Below, piece after piece: positions 32,429 to 43,194 of a stretch of 64,000 bases of DNA; the first letter of the stretch is position 1; each line of letters begins with the position of its first letter. The notes beneath the pieces are model-generated. The model did no database searches and was not told the origin of the DNA. It worked only from the letters and a program-made list of their open reading frames with translations. The stretch spans positions 8,122,001 through 8,186,000 of the forward strand of contig JAUEDM010000001.1 in assembly GCA_033439685.1 (NCBI GenBank). Direction: 5' to 3'. The position numbers were made by a program, and so were the translations under genes. This DNA comes from Apodospora peruviana. Lineage: Eukaryota > Ascomycota > Sordariomycetes > Sordariales > Lasiosphaeriaceae.

Positions 32429-33534
32429 GTTTATCGTAAGCTTAAGGCAGAATGACGAGAGGTGTACCTCGGATGTTTTTGGGGGTATCTCACGGTGGAT
32501 GGAGGTCTGGGTGGCTTGTTTCTCTTTTCTTTTGTTTGCCCAAGGTTGTCTCATAGGCCTCGACATCGCTGTTGGTGGGGGCCAAGGGCAAGAGTATCAG
32601 TCTTTCACCGTTCTGTTTTTCTTCTGTCTGTTTCTTTCTATCTGTGTCTGTTCTCTTTGTTACTCGATAGATAGCTGCGTTTCTCTTTGGCTTTGGACAT
32701 TTTTTGGGTTTTGTTATTTCGCGGCGTGTCTCGCTCGTAGACCAGAGTAGTCTAGTAGATAGGGGTAGGGTAGACATCAGACCCACTCCAGTAAACAAAC
32801 CCCTTTTTTTTGGAGTATTTGTTGAGACAGCCTCCCAAATTTGATGCCCACCACACACTAAACCCCGGTCGGGGTTAGGGTCTAAACATGCTGCTCAGCA
32901 CTCGACATCGGGCTCTCAAACCCTTCAATATGACGAAGTCCTGATAGAATCTTACCAGACCACAAGCCTGATAGAGGTTGGTTTACTACGATTGTTGCAG
33001 GAGTCAGGCCTTCATGTTGCTCTGGTGTGTTGATCGTTCAAGTGTCGGCCACTGTTCCGAACCCTCCCCTTCCAGAGGTGTGTGGTGGACATCAAATGAG
33101 ATGGTGTGTCAAGAAATGCTCTTTTGTTTTGGTGGGAAATATGCGATGCGGCCTTGGTGATGCGTCACGAAATACACGACAGTGAGTCCAAACCAATGTG
33201 ATATTTACACCATTCCTCGGTAAATTGTAGCCATCGAGTACCTGCAAGGGTCCAGCTCGTGACTTTTCAGAGCGCCTGGTAGCCATACTGGAAATACTGA
33301 TTTAAGCAGAAAACATCCCTTGTAAGTAAATGCCGTCTCAGGCCCTAGCAGACGATCGCAAAGGTTGTCACCGACAGGGCGTCTTACCTTACAGGGTTTT
33401 GATAATTACCCGATAGCTACTATTTACAGTGGAATGATGTAAGTAAGTAATTACCACGTCATAGTGCGCCCAGATCCCGACGACAGTTTCCGTGTCGTCA
33501 ACAGTGAAACTTTCCCAGCCTCATCATCAGCATA
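32429..33534. other. gene-free stretch containing a dispersed repeat copy
   Basis: 3' flank of the Arg-rich gene with T-rich DNA around 32600-32720, then a copy of the dispersed repeat. No gene seen. Confidence 0.4.
33208..33437 (+). repeat. dispersed repeat, copy 2 (partner at 9448-9673)
   Basis: Aligns along its whole length with 9448-9673 in the same orientation, with scattered substitutions and small indels. It ends in ATTTACAGTGGAATGATG, as the partner ends in ATTTACTGTGGAATGATG. Confidence 0.7.
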
Positions 33535-36500
33535 TTATTTGGCTGTTGGACCGCGACGACGCTGCTGTTCTCCAGAAGTAGAAGTCGTTGTTTTCAGAGA
33601 CAAACCATTATCCCCTACCAGCGTCACCACGTCATCATCGGCGTCGTCTGTCGGATTGCCATCACTGGTACTAGCTGTTCGCAATCTGCTTAACAACTCC
33701 TCCAGATCCTTGCCCATCGGATGCTTTCGCGTAATGCGCATATCCGCCCTCCGCAAGCCCAGCTCGCAAGCCTCGATCGCCTTGCCATACTGGCCCATGC
33801 GCTCATATAGCAGGGCAAGCTTCCACAGCCCGTAGACGCAGTCCGGGTGGGCGATCCCACGCGCCGTTTCGACTTTCCGCAGGGTTTCTAGCGTGAGCTT
33901 CTCCGCCTGGGCCAGCCGGCCGGTTCGGGCGTAGATCTTGGCGAGATAGCCGCGGCCCATGAGCACGCCGAGGTGGTCGTCGCTGAGACTCCTGACCCCG
34001 GCCGCGATCCCGTCGACGAGGAGCTCCTCGGCCTACTGGTAGGATTTCATCTCGATGTAGATCTTGGCGAGGTAGCACAGCGCCCACAGCGCCCAGGGGT
34101 GTTCCTTCCCGAGCTGCTTTTGCCTCTCGTGAAACACCTCGGTCATTACGCTTTTCGCCTTGTCGAGCTGTCCCAGGTCTAGTTGGGCCATGGTGATATT
34201 GGCTTTGGTGGTCAGCGTCTCGAGGTGGAGGCTCCCAAACGTTTCCTCCATGCTCAGCCGCGCCGTCAGTACCTCCTGGTGCACTTCGAGGCTCTCGTCA
34301 AAACGCCTCCATGCTCCGAGGGTGACGCCAAGGTTGTCGAGGGCGGCGAGAGTCTGGGGGTGCTGCGCCCCGAGCGTCTCCCTCATCCGCTCCGTCGTTG
34401 TTTGCTGCAATTCGAGTGCTTCGCGGTACTGACCGTGAAGCCAGTAAGATCGTCCCAGCTGGTCCATGGCCTGAAGTGTATGTTCATGCGTTTTGCCGAG
34501 GAGCTGAGTCCTGACGCGTACCACAGAGTCCTGCAGCGTGATGCTTTCTTCCAATCGGCCGAGGCCCCAGTAGACGCCCGCGCTAGCCCGAGCTTTGCAA
34601 GCATGGTTTTCTCGTCTTCGTCTCCGAGAACTTTGACCAGCATGTTCTTTACCATCTGGAGATGCATAGCGGCTCGCTCGAACTTCCCTCGCTCGGCCAG
34701 GACATACCCGAATTTTGCATGTTGTTGAATCTGGTCGCTGATGATCAGAAGTAAAGTCGGCTGGCAGACCCTGGCCACCCGTAGTCGAAGGCTGGACAGT
34801 TCAGTGGTCGGTTGGGAGAGTGGGTTTCCATGTTCGGCCATGCAGGCGTCAAGGTGTGGTAGTATGTCTCTGTGAAACCGGCCGTCAGCCTCGCTGCTGC
34901 TGTCGGGTGGGAGGGAAACAGAGGTCATGAGCGTGTTCATGGCAATGGATGCCCATGTGTGTTTCTGAGAGATGGTAAGGGTATCGCGAGCCCAGGCGTG
35001 GATCAGAGGGTGGAGTGAAATGTATTTTCCATCGCAGCGGATGAAAGACGAGGATTGCAGCTCGGCAATTGCCCAGTTAATGCGGTACTTGTCCAGTTCT
35101 CCATGCACTGGTTTGAGAAAGCCCGGTAGCACTGTGGGCGGACGAAGTCGCTGCATGATATCGTCCAGCAGACCCGATACCCATGATCCGGTCGTCGCTT
35201 GATCCGGTTTTCGCAGGGCCTTTTCTCGGTTCGCCACGGCCCTGGAAAATATCTCGAGGGGAATAAACTCGAAATGAAAAAAGCCCAGAATTCTTAGTAA
35301 GTCTCCCGCATCCTGCCTTGGGGTATTCAGCGGTTGCTTTAGTAGGAGACCTAGCGAGACGTCAAAAGTGGAATAGACGACCACTATAGCGTTGCCTGAT
35401 CGTTCATGTTGCGAGGATCCCTTCCCTTGAAGCCTGCGGCGTGCTGAGGAGTGGATTTCGAGATAGTCTGCCAGCTCGCAGACGCCTCTGTAGACGCAGG
35501 TCCCTGCCTGTATGAGCGCCAAAGCGAGATGGCCGAGGGCTTTGGTGATAATACTTGCCATTTTCTTGACTGACGCATCCCAGGGACGAGGAATGTCTGC
35601 CTTCGTCAGCAGCAGCTGGACAGCTTCTTCCTCCCTAAGCCCCTTGACTTCGAGCGAACCCAGGGTTCCCTCTCTAGCAAAATCACGATTTCTTGTCGTG
35701 ACCAGTATGTGGGCGGCATTGCCAGAGGGAAACAAGCGCCGAAGGTTCATAGAGCCGTCGTCCGCGTTGTCAATGATGAGCAGCCATGATTCGGTTTGCT
35801 GCGAGAGAAAGTGTCTCCCGGCATTTTCTGTCGGCTGTAGTCCTGCGAGTTCCCCTATCGTAGAATAGGACTCCTTGATTGTTTCTGGGGATGCCGCGTA
35901 AATAGTGAAAACGGTAGTGTATCCTGTCCCTGTCTAGTTAGTATTGTTCGACCAACCCCGACATGTCTTGACGGTCTTGTCAAAATACATACGCGTGCTT
36001 TTGATCACTGGCAAACTTAGAGCACAGTTCTGTTTTGCCGCTGCCACCCATACCAAAAACCACAAAGGACTTTTGGCCAGGTTCGGTCGTCGGATATCCC
36101 CCAGGAAAGAAGGCGTTGTGCAGCGTGTTCAGCATGTCCCCCCGTCCGATATACGCCGGTGTTGTCTCTTCAGGAAGATGGAAATGGCGGTGGACATGGA
36201 TGTCTCGGTGCTGGAAAGGCTCCTCCAGATGGACATCGAATGCGAAGCCGCCAATCTCTCGGGCTTCGCCGAGGCGCATTTGCTTGAGGGACACCTCTGC
36301 TTGCCTCCAACGGTGTGCGATAATATCTGGAGCCTTTTCACAGTATCCCATGAGCGCCGATAGGACCATTCTGTACTCAGAAGATTCTCTTGAATGGAAC
36401 TTGGCTATTTCCGAGTGTGTCGCGGTGATTCCGGCGGATTCGGTATTGTCGAGACTCGGTGCTGCTGATTCGTGATCAACCAAGACGACCGTTCCTTGTC

Positions 36501-37242
36501 CCAACGGGGTTTCTAGTTGCTCCCAGAAAAAGAACATGTGGAACTGCTTCACGAGGGGCGCAAACTCCCTGTCGACCCAGCGAGGTAGCTGAGGATCCGA
36601 GGTCCGTTCGTTTGTGTGTTTTGAGCGGCGAAGGTGTGGGAAAGAATTAGTCCGTGTCGGTGCCGATCTCGCCTCGAACTCGAGCCAGTTTGACTTGACT
36701 GTGTGTCCGTGTGGTGTGGCGAAGAAAAGGATGGCAAAGGTAGAGACGAATTGGTCCCAGAGATGGGCGACCTTGGGAGCTGTCCGAGTTGACGAGTAAA
36801 TGAGGCTTTTCTTGACAAGCACGCCGCCCATACCATGGCAAACAAATATGATGGGCCGCCTCAAGGATCCAGCGAAATGCCTATCCGCTCTGAGTTCTTG
36901 GACGAACGACTCTGCCATTCTTTGGATTTTCTCGGGCGCATCGTCAGCAAATAGTGTTGAGGCAGAGGAGTCGTAGCCGTAGGCCAAGACCCTTGCAACT
37001 TGGATCTCATCTGGTAAGAAGTCACGAAGCCAAAGGGCGCCGGTCTTTGGGTCGGTCCATGCTTCATACGAGTCTTCACCCACGTCATGCACGGCAACGA
37101 TGCTATCGTCCTTGTTTAGCCAGTCGATACTGATAGTAGTGTCATTGAAATGGGGTTCATCTTGAGAGTCTTACTCAACCAACTTGTCCTCGGGCGCCAC
37201 ACCACGGCGGACATTGTGGAGACAATGGAAACCGAGTGGCAT
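33535..37242 (-). pseudogene. NLR-type STAND protein: degenerate alpha/beta-hydrolase + NB-ARC + TPR, disrupted
   Basis: The first exon starts at the ATG at 37242 (MPLGFHCLHN). A 45-nt intron (GTAAGA...CTATCAG, 37169-37125) joins it to IDWLNKDDSIVAVHDVGEDSYEAW. The N-terminal domain is SesB/lipase-like (LWLRDFLPDEIQVARVLAYG), but the nucleophile elbow reads FVCHGMGGVLVKK, with Gly in place of Ser. NB-ARC follows: P-loop VVFGMGGSGKTEL, Walker B WLLIIDNADD, then RNBS-like ILVTTRNRDFA. An intron near 35935-35993 lies just after the P-loop; its exact ends are unresolved. The C-terminus has TPR units of the fungal type (WLHGQYREALELQQTT, LGAQHPQTLAALDNLG). Two lesions: a frameshift at about 34580-34600 (start of the TPRs) and a TAG at about 34034-34036 (KSYQ*AEELLVDGI). 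Such proteins act in fungal non-self recognition and cell death; this copy is probably non-functional or truncated. Confidence 0.85.
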
Positions 37243-37569
37243 TCTTTTCGGAAAGATGTGCGATTCATATGAAGGCAAGGGAGATAACGGTTTATCGGAG
37301 TGCTCATCGTCTCTTCTGTGGACGTCTGGAGATTGGTGATTGCGAGGTCTCATACCATTACAACCGGATGAGAAAGGGACACATGAAAAGTTTGTGGAGT
37401 GATCAGATCAAGTGTTAGGACATTCTTCTGTTCTTCAAGACAAGACCTGCTCCCATGCAGGCACACAGCCTCCAGGGCGACAATCTCCCCACCCCTCATG
37501 TTTCTGTGGGTGGGGCGAGATCAAGCAATAGGGGGTGGTGGTTTGACGCATAATTAATTCGTTACACAT

Positions 37570-38864
37570 ACCCTGGAGGCATGCGGCAGGGGGGTTCGGA
37601 TTATTGGAGACACTACGCGCCCGCTCTTCTCGCGCCGAACCAGGCCCTTGACTGCTTTGACGGGCATGTCGCCAACCTGATTGCCTGCATACCATGCCGG
37701 CCGACGGGACTGTCGACTTGCAGCCCCTCTTCTTCAGCCTCACGATGGACGTGGCGAGCGCGTTACTGTTTGGGCGATCCGTGTACAGTCTAAGAGCTGA
37801 TATTGATCAAGCGGCCGAGAACCGAGACTTTGCCAACAACTTCAACATTGCGCAAGAAGGCCTGGCGAAGCGCTTTCGACTGGCCCCCTTTCATTCCGTT
37901 TACAACTCGGCCTCTTTTCGACAAGAGTGTCGCAGTGTGCACCAATTCGTCGAGCGCTACATCCGAGAGACAGGGCTAATGCAGAGAGGAGGTGACTTCA
38001 AAGACCTGGACGAGGAGGACAATGCTTCCCGGTTCTTCCAACAAGTCGGTCAGGAGTCTGCCACGGAGGCGGAGGTCAGAGACCAGCTGCTTGATGTATT
38101 GTGAGTGGGAAGAGACACGACAGCTTGCTGTCTGCCATGGAGCTTGATAAGTCCATCTCTGCAGAACGAGCTCACAGGCACCTTTACTGACCGGGTGATC
38201 ACGCAAAAATAGCCGTCTTCTCGTGCGGCGCCCTCCGGTGATGGACCGTCTCCGTCGCGAAGTCGTCTCCGTCATGGGAGACACGGCAATCCCAACAAGG
38301 GAGAAATTCGAAAGATGCCGTTCCTGGCCTGCGTTATAAAAGAGAGTATGTGTAAGCAAACGACACGAGTCATGGTTCTTCTAAAATCTATTATTTACTA
38401 ACTCATTATCCCCCCAGACCTGCGTCTCTACCCTCTGGTGCCCCTAAATAACCGCAAGGCCATCAAAACAACTCTTCTTCCCACCGAAAGCGGCCCAGAC
38501 GGAAGCAGCCCAATCAACTCGCGAGTCAAAAGCATCTACGGCGCAGATGTAGACGACTTCCGTCCCGAACGTTGGCAAACAGGAGAGCTGGCAGAGATTG
38601 GGTGGGCTTTCTTCACCTTCAACGGTGGGCCAAGGCAGTGCCTTGGCGAGGACTTTGCCCTGATGGAGGTGTCGTATACCGTCGTACACCGTCGTACGCC
38701 TTCTGCAGACGTTTCCAGGCATCAAACTGCCTGCAGGAGAGGTGGTAGAGCCCGTTGGAAGCGAGAGACAGAAGCTCACCCTTGTGCTCTCGAGCGCCGA
38801 CGGGTGCAGAGTTACGGTCGAATCAGGTGTCCATTCTGAGACGGCGGGCCGCAGGTTAATCTAG
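37570..38864 (+). pseudogene. CYP52-like cytochrome P450 pseudogene, N-terminally truncated
   Basis: Recognisable from WRHYAPALLAPNQAL onward; the membrane anchor and roughly the first 120-150 residues are absent. Then VDLQPLFFSLTMDVASALLFG, the I-helix VGRDTTACCL, an ExxR motif assembled across an intron (VIKEN|LRLYPLVPLNNR, donor GTATGT near 38344, acceptor CCCCAG near 38417), PERF-like FRPERW and a haem loop FNGGPRQCLGEDFAL with the Cys ligand. Damage: frame changes near 37690, TGA at about 38101 directly before the I-helix (LLDVL*VGRDTTA), loss of the segment between DGSSP and KSIYGADV, and a frame change after MEVSYTVV. Related enzymes hydroxylate alkanes or fatty acids in the ER; this copy cannot. 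Confidence 0.85.
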
Positions 38865-39202
38865 GTACACGCCCAGCCACTGTTCTCGAGACAAGGGGGT
38901 CGCATCCGATAAGAGATGTTCTGTTGGTCCCAGCTCCCCATGGCTGATTAATTTTAAGCCACAGCGCGTCTAACGCATCTGCTACTGATCTTGATGGAAG
39001 ATGTTGATCAAGACTGCTAGATAATAAGAGCTGGTTTCTGCCGGGGATACGAAATCGATGTGTGTATGCAGTTGGCCCTCCCTGCATAATTGATTGAATA
39101 CCGTTGTCCACTGAATCAGGTTCTAGATGCCTTACCTGTGAACCCGAAAGCCCGTGCTGTGGACAGCTTGTTGGTCGTGTCACGATACGAAAGCACCCCC
39201 CG

Positions 39203-39220
39203 CCCCCCCCCCCCCCCCCC
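39203..39220 (+). repeat. poly-C tract (18 C, preceded by C6G)
   Basis: A homopolymer of 18 C inside an intergenic stretch, with a further six C and a G immediately before it (39196-39202). Confidence 0.9.
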
Positions 39221-39475
39221 TTTGGTGCATGCAGCCATCCCACCGCTACGGTCAACTTGCATGGCCACTTACTTGATTGGCTGATAAAGCGGCTAATTCT
39301 CTTCGAAACAGCCACCTTAACATCATTGACATGCGGTCTCCCGTGAGGTAGCCCGAAGTGGCGGAGTAATTCTTCATTCTGAGTACAGGTAGTATATGTA
39401 GGTGACTGGAAACTTGAACACAAGAGAAAGGATGGTTCGTCTGTCACAACCTGGACTCTGAGGTTAGGACCAGCG

Positions 39476-41060
39476 ATGCCGGGCTTCTCATCCATGAAGT
39501 TTCGCACGTTCTCGTTCCAAAAGGACAAGGCAACTTTGCCTGCCGCAACGAACAACACAGGTCAAGTCCCAAAACAAAACCTAGAGGACAAGATCTATGG
39601 AATAAAGTAACTGTACAGACCGGCGGACACCGAGCCAGAAGTCGAGTAAGTTAGCTTAGCTTTCAGCAGTGATCTGTGAGAAGCGCTGACCCCATTGACG
39701 TATCACTGACGAGATCGTATTTAACACACATACAGCATTGTCGCTGTCCACGGCCTCGGTGGAGATGCACGCAGAACATGGACCGCCAAGGAACGAAAAG
39801 TGAGCTGGTTAGACGATCCAGAGTTCCTGCCGAGATTCCTCCCAAGAGCGCGAATTTTGACGTGGGGCTACAACTCGAGTTTCTCCTCCCTGACGGGCGA
39901 CGCTCCATCCAAGGAGCACATTCATCACCACGCCCACACTCTCGTCGCAAGCCTAGCCGCAGACCGCCGGGTAAATTTATATCCAAATATTCTCTCTCCA
40001 AACAACCAGACCACTGACAAGGTCTGACGATTTGATCCAGCTCGCTGGCACATCTGACAAGCCCCATCATCTTCCTCTGCCATTCTTTGGGCGGGATTGT
40101 CGTGAAGCGTGTAAGTCCCGATGATCTCTACTACCAACCTCCCCTTACCCATCCATCCAGTGCCTCGGTAGCGGTCGGCATCGATCAATCGTTGCGGATT
40201 AAACCCGCCAGCAAACAAACAATACACAAAAGAACTAACAAAACTGAACCGACAAAAGGCCCTGACCTATGCCAAGACCCGAACCGGCCACAAAGTCTCC
40301 CACGACTACAAAATCTTCACCTGCACCTACGGCATCCTCTTTTTTGGGACTCCGCATCATGGCTCCGACCTAGCCAAATGGCTCGGCTTTCTCAAAAAGC
40401 TCGGCGCCTTGTCGTCAGGCGGCGTCGCGTCGTCCAAATCCTCCCTCGTCAACGCCCTGGCGCGCGAGTCCGAGACCCTCCTCAACATCACCGACTATTT
40501 TATTCCGATCATGAAGCACTTCAACATCTACTTCTTCTGGGAGACAGAAAAAACCAACCTGTTTGCAAAGAAGGAGTACATCGTCTCTCGAGAAAGCGCC
40601 GCGCCTTGCCACGACAACACCGAGCGCGCCGGGATCCACGCCGATCATTCGGGTATGGTCAAGTTCGAGACCCCAGAAAACCAAGGGTTCCGGATGGTTG
40701 TCGACGCTCTGCTAAGGTACTCCGAGGATGCGCCGGCGGTGATTGCGCGCAAATTGGGGCAGGCGGGAGGAGGCGCTGGGCAAAGAGAGACAGCATGAGG
40801 CTATGGAGACGGTGTTTGGCCGGGGTGGCAGCAAGAGCAGTGGTGATGGTGGCATTGGTTGTAGTGCCAGCTTTGGTGGTGGTTCAGTCAGGTATCAGCA
40901 GCAGCATCCCGGGCGCGCTGCGACCATCATGGCGCCGCCCTTGAGTGGTGGACAACACATGCCGCATCATGGATCGCCGGTCAGGGTTGGGATGCAAAAA
41001 CATGGTACTTGGGCTTCTGGTGTGAGCACTTTGGCGCCTGTCGTGGATGACTCGGAATAG
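39476..41060 (+). pseudogene. SesB-like alpha/beta-hydrolase gene, disrupted
   Basis: Starts MPGFSSMKFRTFSFQKDK at 39476. The exon ends PADTEPEVD with donor GTAAGT, then IVAVHGLGGDARRTWTAKE, WLDDPEFLPRFLPRARILTW, an intron, and FLCHSLGGIVVKR, with the catalytic Ser intact in CHSLGG. A further intron (GTAAGT...ACAAAAG) leads to ALTYAKTRTGHKVSHDYKIF and ILFFGTPHHGSDLAKWLGFL. It is paralogous to the N-terminal domain of the NLR at 37242. Lesions: TAA at about 39608 (YGIK*LYRPADTEPEVD), an extra C in a CCCC run at about 40065-40068 before the nucleophile elbow, and a one-base change in a G run at about 40760 that moves the C-terminus (REEALGKERQHEAMETVFG) into another frame, ending at 41060. No nucleotide-binding or repeat domain follows. 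This family is linked to fungal allorecognition. Confidence 0.75.
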
Positions 41061-43194
41061 GAATGAGTTAGATCGATTTCATGAGTGCGGGCTTTTTGCG
41101 TGTTATGGTGTACATCGGTAGTTTTGACGTGGTTTCTCATTGCGTTGGTTGTCTTTTGGGGTTTTGTGCTCAGTTCAGGGATGGACCGGTGTTTCTCTCT
41201 TTCTCTCTCTCTGTCTGTGTTGATGTCTTGATTTACATCACGGTTTGTACTGATAGCGCTTTTTCTATGATAGCGGAAATTGTCGGGAGGCAGAGTGGCA
41301 GACGGTGGACTTGTGTTAGATACATACGGCCCAGCGAGAATGCTCATACTAGATAGACCTAGGTAGTCATTAGCCCTCCCAAAATAACAATAACTTTGGT
41401 TCACTTTTGGCTATTTCCTAAACATGTGGTCTTAATGATAGTCGACGGGACTAGGTAGCAGTTTTTTTTGGGTCCAGCGTTGACGGAAGTGTGTGTAAGC
41501 TCACTGTCCGCCAAAAACAACCCCCTGGTGTCTGCTAACGCTCCATTCTTTAAGTGTGATTGATCCACTCTCTGCTCAGGGGCTTGTGCCGTGCACAAAG
41601 TTTCAAGGGTGCTACCCAATGTTGTGTCACGGCCTTGATGACCGATGGAGGGAGATTGTCCATGTTAAGTTATTAAAGCTTGGTATGTCAGGCGGTCACC
41701 TTTCGAGTCGTTACAAGCCCTGAGCACCGAGATATATTCTCATAGGCCCGGAACCGGTAACTATTTCCCTGTAGATGCCTCTGCTGGAAAGCAGCATGGC
41801 AGTATCCGAGTCTTCTCGTCGCGTCTGCTTAAAATGAAAACGTTAGTCAAATTATCAAACCCCCTTTTAGATGGCATATTGCCGATTCAAGCCACATCTA
41901 GATTATCTAACGTCCAATGTATAGGAACAATACCGCAGGCCTTACTCACGATTACTCCTACCGCCTTAAGGGATTTCGACATAGATAAAACTCTTTGAAA
42001 AACATGCGGTTCAAGGCCAGTTGCTAGCCCGAGCCCAGACCGATCTTCTACACAAATGATGGATGGATGGATGAAATTTATTTCGCCCGGAGGCACAAAG
42101 CCTAAAGGGCCTATGCACGCTAACTACATTCGGTTCATCCAATTCTGCCATTGTCTCGTCCAAGCCCTCTACTTTTTCACCTTTAGACCACCCGACGCGT
42201 CTTGTCGTATTATTAGCAGATTGCCTGGGAGGTTATATTCTCCAAGTGTTCAGCGTCCTATCTTCAGCAGCTAAAGCAGGATCTGCTGGTTGAGGCTATG
42301 TGGGCCCCTTGGTCAAGCTCTCTTACTGCGATGCATCTATTCTCTGTGCGTCCAAATCCAGTCTTCCCGTTGACATGGCATACTTGATTGTTGCCCGAAC
42401 TGCCTTCATGTCTGGCGACCATTTCTTGGGGTCCGATGGCGCTTTTTTTTTTTTACACAACTGAACTTGGCCCGTCGCCTTATTGCAGTTCATCTCAACC
42501 CAACAACTCGGTTCCTGATCAGTACTAACCTGATGCGGTTCATGTACGCGCTGCGCAGTCAGCGTGGAAACCAGGGCCGTTGCTTGCGACTGCCAAACTG
42601 CCAATACGGAATATGTTTGGATTAATTGTAACATCAGGCTGGCACTTCAACTCATACGCGTGTACGTAATATCCCCCGGAATGGGGAGCGACGATGATTG
42701 GCTGACTCGCCAGTGCGTTGAGGTAAGATCCTTCGCCAAGGCGTACGATCCTGCGCAACTACGACCGCCCCCTTGAAACTACAGACCCGGGCAGTGGCAG
42801 ATTTTAACCTTTGACATTAACGTCGGCACAGCCTCCTCCCTGGGAGATCCACGGCGCCGCAGCTTTGTGTCACACGTTAACCCGACAAGGCGGAGGAGAA
42901 TTCTCTCCACCTGTAAGCCAACAGATGATGGCGTTCAATGTTTTGGCGAACTACCCAATCAACGGCCCTCTGGAAGAGCAAGGGTAGGACTTGTGCAGAG
43001 TCTGCAAGGCCGCATCATGCACTTATATAACTTTATATAACCGGCAAGGACAATCTTCAACCTCTCAAAATGTTCCAGTAATCAGGACCTTTTTAACATT
43101 CACACACCCCAGTACATAAATATTCTCCGACTGCAAGTGAGAGATTGTACACTTGCTCCCAGACCCATACCTATTTTCTCCTTAGGCGCCTGCG
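41061..43194. other. 2.1-kb gene-free region
   Basis: No recognisable coding sequence. Short frames on both strands only; the 3' flank of the hydrolase gene is T-rich. The last 150 bases are the carboxypeptidase promoter/leader, with a repeated TATAACTTTATATAA element near 43024-43040. Confidence 0.4.

Noticed and set aside
34383..35750. Calling the NB-ARC region a separate gene
   Set aside because: It continues the frame and domain order of the hydrolase-like/P-loop exon upstream across a short intron and the TPRs downstream, so one disrupted NLR is the simpler reading.
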